From: Morganella psychrotolerans
Lineage (GTDB): Bacteria; Pseudomonadota; Gammaproteobacteria; Enterobacterales; Enterobacteriaceae
Direction of reading: 5' to 3'
Assembly: GCF_001676055.1 (NCBI RefSeq)
Contig: NZ_LZEX01000001.1
Span: 124,001-188,000 of the forward strand
DNA length: 64,000 nucleotides
Part shown: piece after piece, positions 60,267 to 64,000 of the stretch
Numbering within the stretch: position 1 is the first letter of the stretch
Layout: each line of letters starts with the position of its first letter
The notes under the pieces: generated by a model
The model's database searches: none
Seen by the model: the letters and a program-made list of their open reading frames with translations, nothing else
What the model was told of the DNA's origin: nothing
Made by a program: the position numbers and the translations under genes

Positions 60267-60854
60267 TTAACGTGGCTTAACCCAATCCCGGGTGGTCAGT
60301 ACGGTCAGAACATGGTCACGCCACTGCCCGTTGATCATCAGATAATCCTTCGCATAGCCCTCTTTTTCAAACCCGAGGCGCGTAAGGAGTTGTCCGCTGC
60401 GCTGATTATGCGGCATATAATTTGCCATGATACGGTGCATACCCTGCTGGCGCTGCATAAAACGGATGGTCGGCTCCAGCGCTTCCTGCATATAATGCTT
60501 TCCCTGCCATTTTTCGCCGAGTGAATACCCCAGATAACAGGCAAAAAAGACACCACGGATAACATTACTGTAATTTGCCACCCCCATGACTTCATTTTCC
60601 TGCGGATCCAGCAGCAGAAAATGAAATGCGCTTCCCTGACGGTGCATGTCTGTCATCAGTTGCAGGCGGGAAGACCAGCCGGAAGGATGATAATGGCTGC
60701 GATCGCGGATAGGCTCCCAGGGTTTCAGATAGGCTTCATTTTCACAATAATATTCACTGATACGGTGTGTATCCCGTTCATGTGCCAGACGGACAACCAG
60801 TCTGTCTGTCGCAAAACGAACCAGCGGAGTGTTAGCGCGATAGCCAAACAGCAT
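60267..60854 (-). CDS. rimJ: Ribosomal protein uS5 N-acetyltransferase RimJ
   Basis: A 195-residue GNAT-family enzyme matching E. coli RimJ (194) from FGYR to [12 protein letters not shown], including the acetyl-CoA site region [17 protein letters not shown] and [16 protein letters not shown]. It acetylates the N-terminal alanine of ribosomal protein S5. Divergent from mdtH, as in E. coli. Confidence 0.95.
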   Translation of the reverse strand: MLFGYRANTPLVRFATDRLVVRLAHERDTHRISEYYCENEAYLKPWEPIRDRSHYHPSGWSSRLQLMTDMHRQGSAFHFLLLDPQENEVMGVANYSNVIRGVFFACYLGYSLGEKWQGKHYMQEALEPTIRFMQRQQGMHRIMANYMPHNQRSGQLLTRLGFEKEGYAKDYLMINGQWRDHVLTVLTTRDWVKPR

Positions 60855-61017
60855 AATCCCTCACTCAGAGAACCCGGTTAAAGCAGGCTTAACAGCGGTT
60901 CGTCGATAAAAAAATATCATCCTGAATCCGCTATCTTAATAACTGCATTCAGTAGAAAATAAAGACGATTATCATCTCCCTTTTTTCTTTCCCTTTCAAC
61001 GTTTAATGTGGTGTTTA

Positions 61018-62223
61018 ATGTCACTCGTCAGACAGGCCCGGACGCTGGGTAAATATTGGTTGCTTGCGGACAATTTACTGGTTGTTCTCGGGTTCTTTGT
61101 GGTCTTTCCGCTGATATCCATCCGTTTCGTTGAACAACTGGGCTGGTCCGGGATTGTTGTGGGGTTTGCTCTGGGGTTGCGCCAGTTTGTCCAGCAGGGG
61201 CTGGGAATTTTCGGCGGCGCTATTGCTGACCGGTTCGGTGCCAAGCCGATGATTGTCATCGGCATGTTCCTGCGCGCCGGCGGATTTGCACTGATGGCAA
61301 TGGCGGATGAGCCCTGGATCCTCTGGCTCTCCTGTGTGCTGTCCGCGCTCGGCGGTACCCTGTTTGATCCGCCGCGTACCGCGCTGGTGATAAAACTGAC
61401 CCGCCCGTATGAACGCGGTCGTTTTTATTCTCTGCTGCTGATGCAGGACAGCGCCGGTGCGGTGATTGGTGCGCTGCTCGGCAGTTGGTTGCTGATGTAT
61501 GATTTTCATCTGGTCTGCTGGGTCGGTGCCGGTATCTTTGTGATAACCGCACTGTGTAATGCCTGGCTGCTGCCGGCGTACCGCATCTCAACCACCCGCA
61601 CACCGATTAAAGAAGGCATGTCCAGGGTACTGAATGATAAACGCTTTTCCCGTTATGTCCTGACACTGACCGGCTATTTTATTTTGTCGGTTCAGGTGAT
61701 GCTGATGTTCCCGATTATTGTCAATGAACTGGCAGGCACACCGGCGGCGGTCAAATGGATGTACGCGATTGAAGCCGCCCTGTCACTGACACTGCTTTAT
61801 CCGCTGGCCCGCTGGAGTGAAAAACATTTCCGCCTGGAAACCCGGCTGATGGCCGGACTGTTTCTGATGAGCATGAGTATGTTCCCGGTCGCCCTGACTC
61901 ATTCACTGCATGTATTGTTTCTGATTATAGGTTTGTTTTACCTGGGGTCGATTATTGCCGAGCCTGCGCGTGAAACGCTCAGTGCTTCGCTGGCCGATCC
62001 GCGCGCACGCGGCAGTTACATGGGTTTCAGCCGTCTGGGGCTGGCATTCGGCGGCGCTATCGGCTATACCGGCGGTGGCTGGCTTTACGATCTTGGTAAA
62101 GAAATGCAATTACCTGAACTTCCCTGGTTTTTACTCGGTACAATCGGACTTATTACGCTGTTTACACTCTACCGTCAATTTAACCCGAAAAAGGTCAGCC
62201 CGGCGGTATTGCCGGAAAACTAA
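61018..62223 (+). CDS. mdtH: MFS multidrug transporter MdtH
   Basis: A 402-residue 12-helix major facilitator (E. coli 402). [13 protein letters not shown] is the loop 2-3 signature and [20 protein letters not shown] a conserved cytoplasmic segment. I chose the ATG at 61018 because [16 protein letters not shown] matches E. coli; no strong Shine-Dalgarno supports any start. Exports drugs in E. coli; the native substrate is unclear. Confidence 0.94.
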   Translation: MSLVRQARTLGKYWLLADNLLVVLGFFVVFPLISIRFVEQLGWSGIVVGFALGLRQFVQQGLGIFGGAIADRFGAKPMIVIGMFLRAGGFALMAMADEPWILWLSCVLSALGGTLFDPPRTALVIKLTRPYERGRFYSLLLMQDSAGAVIGALLGSWLLMYDFHLVCWVGAGIFVITALCNAWLLPAYRISTTRTPIKEGMSRVLNDKRFSRYVLTLTGYFILSVQVMLMFPIIVNELAGTPAAVKWMYAIEAALSLTLLYPLARWSEKHFRLETRLMAGLFLMSMSMFPVALTHSLHVLFLIIGLFYLGSIIAEPARETLSASLADPRARGSYMGFSRLGLAFGGAIGYTGGGWLYDLGKEMQLPELPWFLLGTIGLITLFTLYRQFNPKKVSPAVLPEN

Positions 62224-62252
62224 CCGGTATTGTGTGATTAATCATAGCGTTA

Positions 62253-62314
62253 ATACCCGATATCACTCAAGATACAGACAAGTGACCTGCGGTTTGAATG
62301 AATATAAAGGTATA
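62253..62314. repeat. Palindromic repeat, short form, tandem copy 1
   Basis: It runs from ATACCCGATATCACTCAAGA to GGTTTGAATGAATATAAAGG and lacks the GC-rich core. It is followed directly by copy 2, so the two make a head-to-tail pair between mdtH and yceB. Confidence 0.65.
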
Positions 62315-62372
62315 TACCCAACGTCATTCAAGATGCAACCAACACACCTGCAGTTTGAATGAATAAGGGTAA
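62314..62372. repeat. Palindromic repeat, short form, tandem copy 2
   Basis: It runs from ATACCCAACGTCATTCAAGA to AGTTTGAATGAATAAGGGTA. The same orientation and size as copy 1 suggest local duplication or target-specific insertion. It ends 34 bases before the yceB ATG and may affect its leader. Confidence 0.65.
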
Positions 62373-62406
62373 GTTAGTATCGGAGACGTATTCAACAGGA
62401 GATACG

Positions 62407-62964
62407 ATGAGAATGTTCCTCTGTGTTGCCGCACTGGTGTCGGTAACGATTTTAACAGGCTGTGATAAATTAACCGAAATAAGTATCAGTGAAGAGACTA
62501 TCAACAGTACCATTGCTGATAAAATTCATCTGACAAAACGCATTGGCGTGGACGGTGTGGCCGATGCGGATTTCACACTGGAAAAATTGCTGGTTGAAAT
62601 CGGCCGTGAAGAGCCCGGAAAAGTAAAATTAAATGGCATCGGCTCATTAAAGTTGGTGTCTCTGTTCGGTTCGCGTGATTTTACCATTTCGATGACTCTC
62701 CGTGCCGCACCCTATTTTGATGCCACCAGCGGATCGATTTATATGCGTGATATTGAAATCACCAATTACAGCCTGAACCCGGACAAATGGGACACGCTGA
62801 TTTCCGCCCTGATCCCCTACCTTAACAGCACACTGAGCACCTTCTTTGATATTACTCCGGTCTATGTACTGAGCAGTGAAAATACCGCCGAAGCTGCCGC
62901 CAGAAAATTTGCCAAAGGAATTGAAATCAAACCCGGGCGGATAGTTATTCCGTTAACTGAGTAA
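62407..62964 (+). CDS. yceB: DUF1439 lipoprotein YceB
   Basis: A 185-residue lipoprotein (E. coli YceB 186). The signal peptide ends in the lipobox LTGC (Cys19), followed by the DUF1439 domain with IGREEPGKVKLNGIGSL, LIPYLNSTL and KFAKGIEIKPGRIVIPLTE. The fold is a tubular lipid-binding type in relatives; the role is unknown. The ATG at 62407 follows AGGAGATACG. Confidence 0.93.
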   Translation: MRMFLCVAALVSVTILTGCDKLTEISISEETINSTIADKIHLTKRIGVDGVADADFTLEKLLVEIGREEPGKVKLNGIGSLKLVSLFGSRDFTISMTLRAAPYFDATSGSIYMRDIEITNYSLNPDKWDTLISALIPYLNSTLSTFFDITPVYVLSSENTAEAAARKFAKGIEIKPGRIVIPLTE

Positions 62965-63294
62965 CATTCCATAAAAATTTTTAATTGTGCTACGAAACAA
63001 TTAAATGACTGAATTATGATGTCGTTACTTATGGAACGGCATCCGCTTCAGGTTTATAACGAAACCGGTCTGTCCCGCCTTCTTCTGTTCATCCTGTTTT
63101 CAGCACGGTAAACCGATTTTTTAATAATTCCCCTTGCGCTGCATAAAATTAATTTCTGGTCAGCAATAGGATTACCCGTATTTTTCATCACTATTTTTAA
63201 TGCGTCGCATCACAATTAATACACAAAATTAACACACATCCTTATCTGTTCAGTAACATCGGAAAATAAAATTATTTGTGATAAGGATTGTCTG
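62965..63294. other. Intergenic region upstream of the CitMHS gene
   Basis: 330 bases with no credible frame. The end carries AAGGATTGTCTG before the ATG at 63295 and presumably the promoter. Nothing else is recognised. Confidence 0.5.
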
Positions 63295-64000
63295 ATGCTC
63301 ACACTGATTGGATTACTGATCATTATTGCCATTGTCACCCTGCTGATGACCGGCAAAACCAGCCCTGTTATAGCAATGTCGGTGGTTCCGCTGCTTGGCG
63401 CACTGTTAGCGGGCTACTCTCTGACTGAAATTTCTGCTTTTTTTGACTACGGAATAAAAAAAGTGGCGAATGTCGCCACTATGTTCCTGTTTGCTATTCT
63501 GTTTTTCAGCATCATGAAAGACTTACATATTTTTAATCCTTTTATCCGCCTGATGGTCAGCCTGACACGCGGCAACGTGGTGATTGTCGCCATGGTCACC
63601 GCACTGGTTGCGGCCGTTGTGCATCTGGACGGCTCGGGTGCGGCAACATTTCTGATTATCATTCCGGCGTTCCTGCCGCTGTACCGGCGGCTGGGCATGA
63701 GCCGTATCTGATGCTGCTGCTGATGTGTCTGAGTATGGGCGTGATGAATATGGTGCCGTGGGGCGGACCGCTGGGACGGGCATCCGCCGTTACCGGAATT
63801 CCTGCCGCCGAATTATGGCAGCCGCTGATACCTGTGCAAGTCATCGGGATTGTGGCATCCGTTCTGGTTGCCGGTCTGTTCGGGTTGCGTGAGAAACGCC
63901 GTATTGCACGTGCAGCGCAGTACGGTACCACACCTTATGAGCAGGACTCTCTGCTGAAACTGTTTGATGAAGAGAGCCATGATACCGGCACGGAAAAACC
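63295..64000 (+). pseudogene. CitMHS-family metal-citrate/H+ symporter, frameshifted as read and cut by the window end
   Basis: The first frame gives 138 residues with several membrane helices and the CitMHS-type VAAVVHLDGSGAATFLIIIPAFLPLY. It then stops at 63711 after a run that reads AGCCG where AGCCCG is expected (63702-63703). One restored C yields SPYLMLLLMCLSMGVMN and continues MNMVPWGGPLGRASAVTGI, open to the window end. Members import divalent-metal citrate complexes across the inner membrane. Whether the lesion is real or a base-call error is open. Confidence 0.8.

Overview
The window looks like the chromosome of a Morganellaceae-type enterobacterium, most likely Morganella morganii or a close relative. 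This rests on gene order and protein similarity that I recognise by eye, not on a search. Large blocks keep the Escherichia coli order: ycgL-minCDE, rnd-fadD-yeaY-tsaB-yoaA/yoaB, pykA-lpxM-mepM-znuA/znuCB-ruvBA-ruvC-yebC-nudB-aspS-yecN-cmoAB-cutC-yecM-argS, and murJ-rimJ-mdtH-yceB. I see no tRNA, rRNA, CRISPR array, prophage or complete insertion sequence.

Layout. 1-0.5 kb: the tail of an unknown gene and an orphan colicin-E1-type immunity-like gene. 0.5-6.3 kb: ycgN, ycgM, an MltB-like lytic transglycosylase, ycgL, minCDE and rnd. 6.5-12.4 kb: fadD, a Slp-family lipoprotein, tsaB and the yoaA helicase, divergent from a RidA-family gene across a LexA-like box. 12.5-14.2 kb: a hipBA-type toxin-antitoxin operon with four evenly spaced palindromic operators. 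14.3-23.2 kb: the autoinducer-2 locus lsrKR/lsrACDBFG, with lsrA broken by two one-base deletions. 23.3-30.8 kb: two tandem YnfC-like periplasmic proteins, the mdtJI polyamine exporter, and zwf/hexR/pykA with two HexR-type sites. 30.8-36 kb: lpxM, mepM and the Zur-controlled znuA/znuCB zinc importer. 36-48.6 kb: a glutamine-amidotransferase-like gene and the ruv-aspS-cmo-argS block. 48.6-52.6 kb: dmsABC. 52.9-58.2 kb is the accessory stretch: a leucine-rich-repeat gene divergent from a pseudo-ATPase gene, a LysR/SDR pair, and a UhpC-like transporter. 58.6-64 kb: murJ, rimJ, mdtH, yceB and a CitMHS-type transporter running off the end.

Two patterns cross the window. First, five single-base indels, all in mononucleotide runs, break lsrA (twice), argS, the LRR gene and the CitMHS gene. 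Because argS is essential, at least some of these are probably sequencing errors, and no pseudogene here should be accepted without read support. Second, short palindromic repeats with TATACCC/GGGTATA ends sit between genes at several places, including a tandem pair and internally deleted copies.

The best candidates for something new are the LRR/pseudo-ATPase divergent pair (52.9-54.7 kb), the four-operator hipBA control region, and the structured mdtJI leader.
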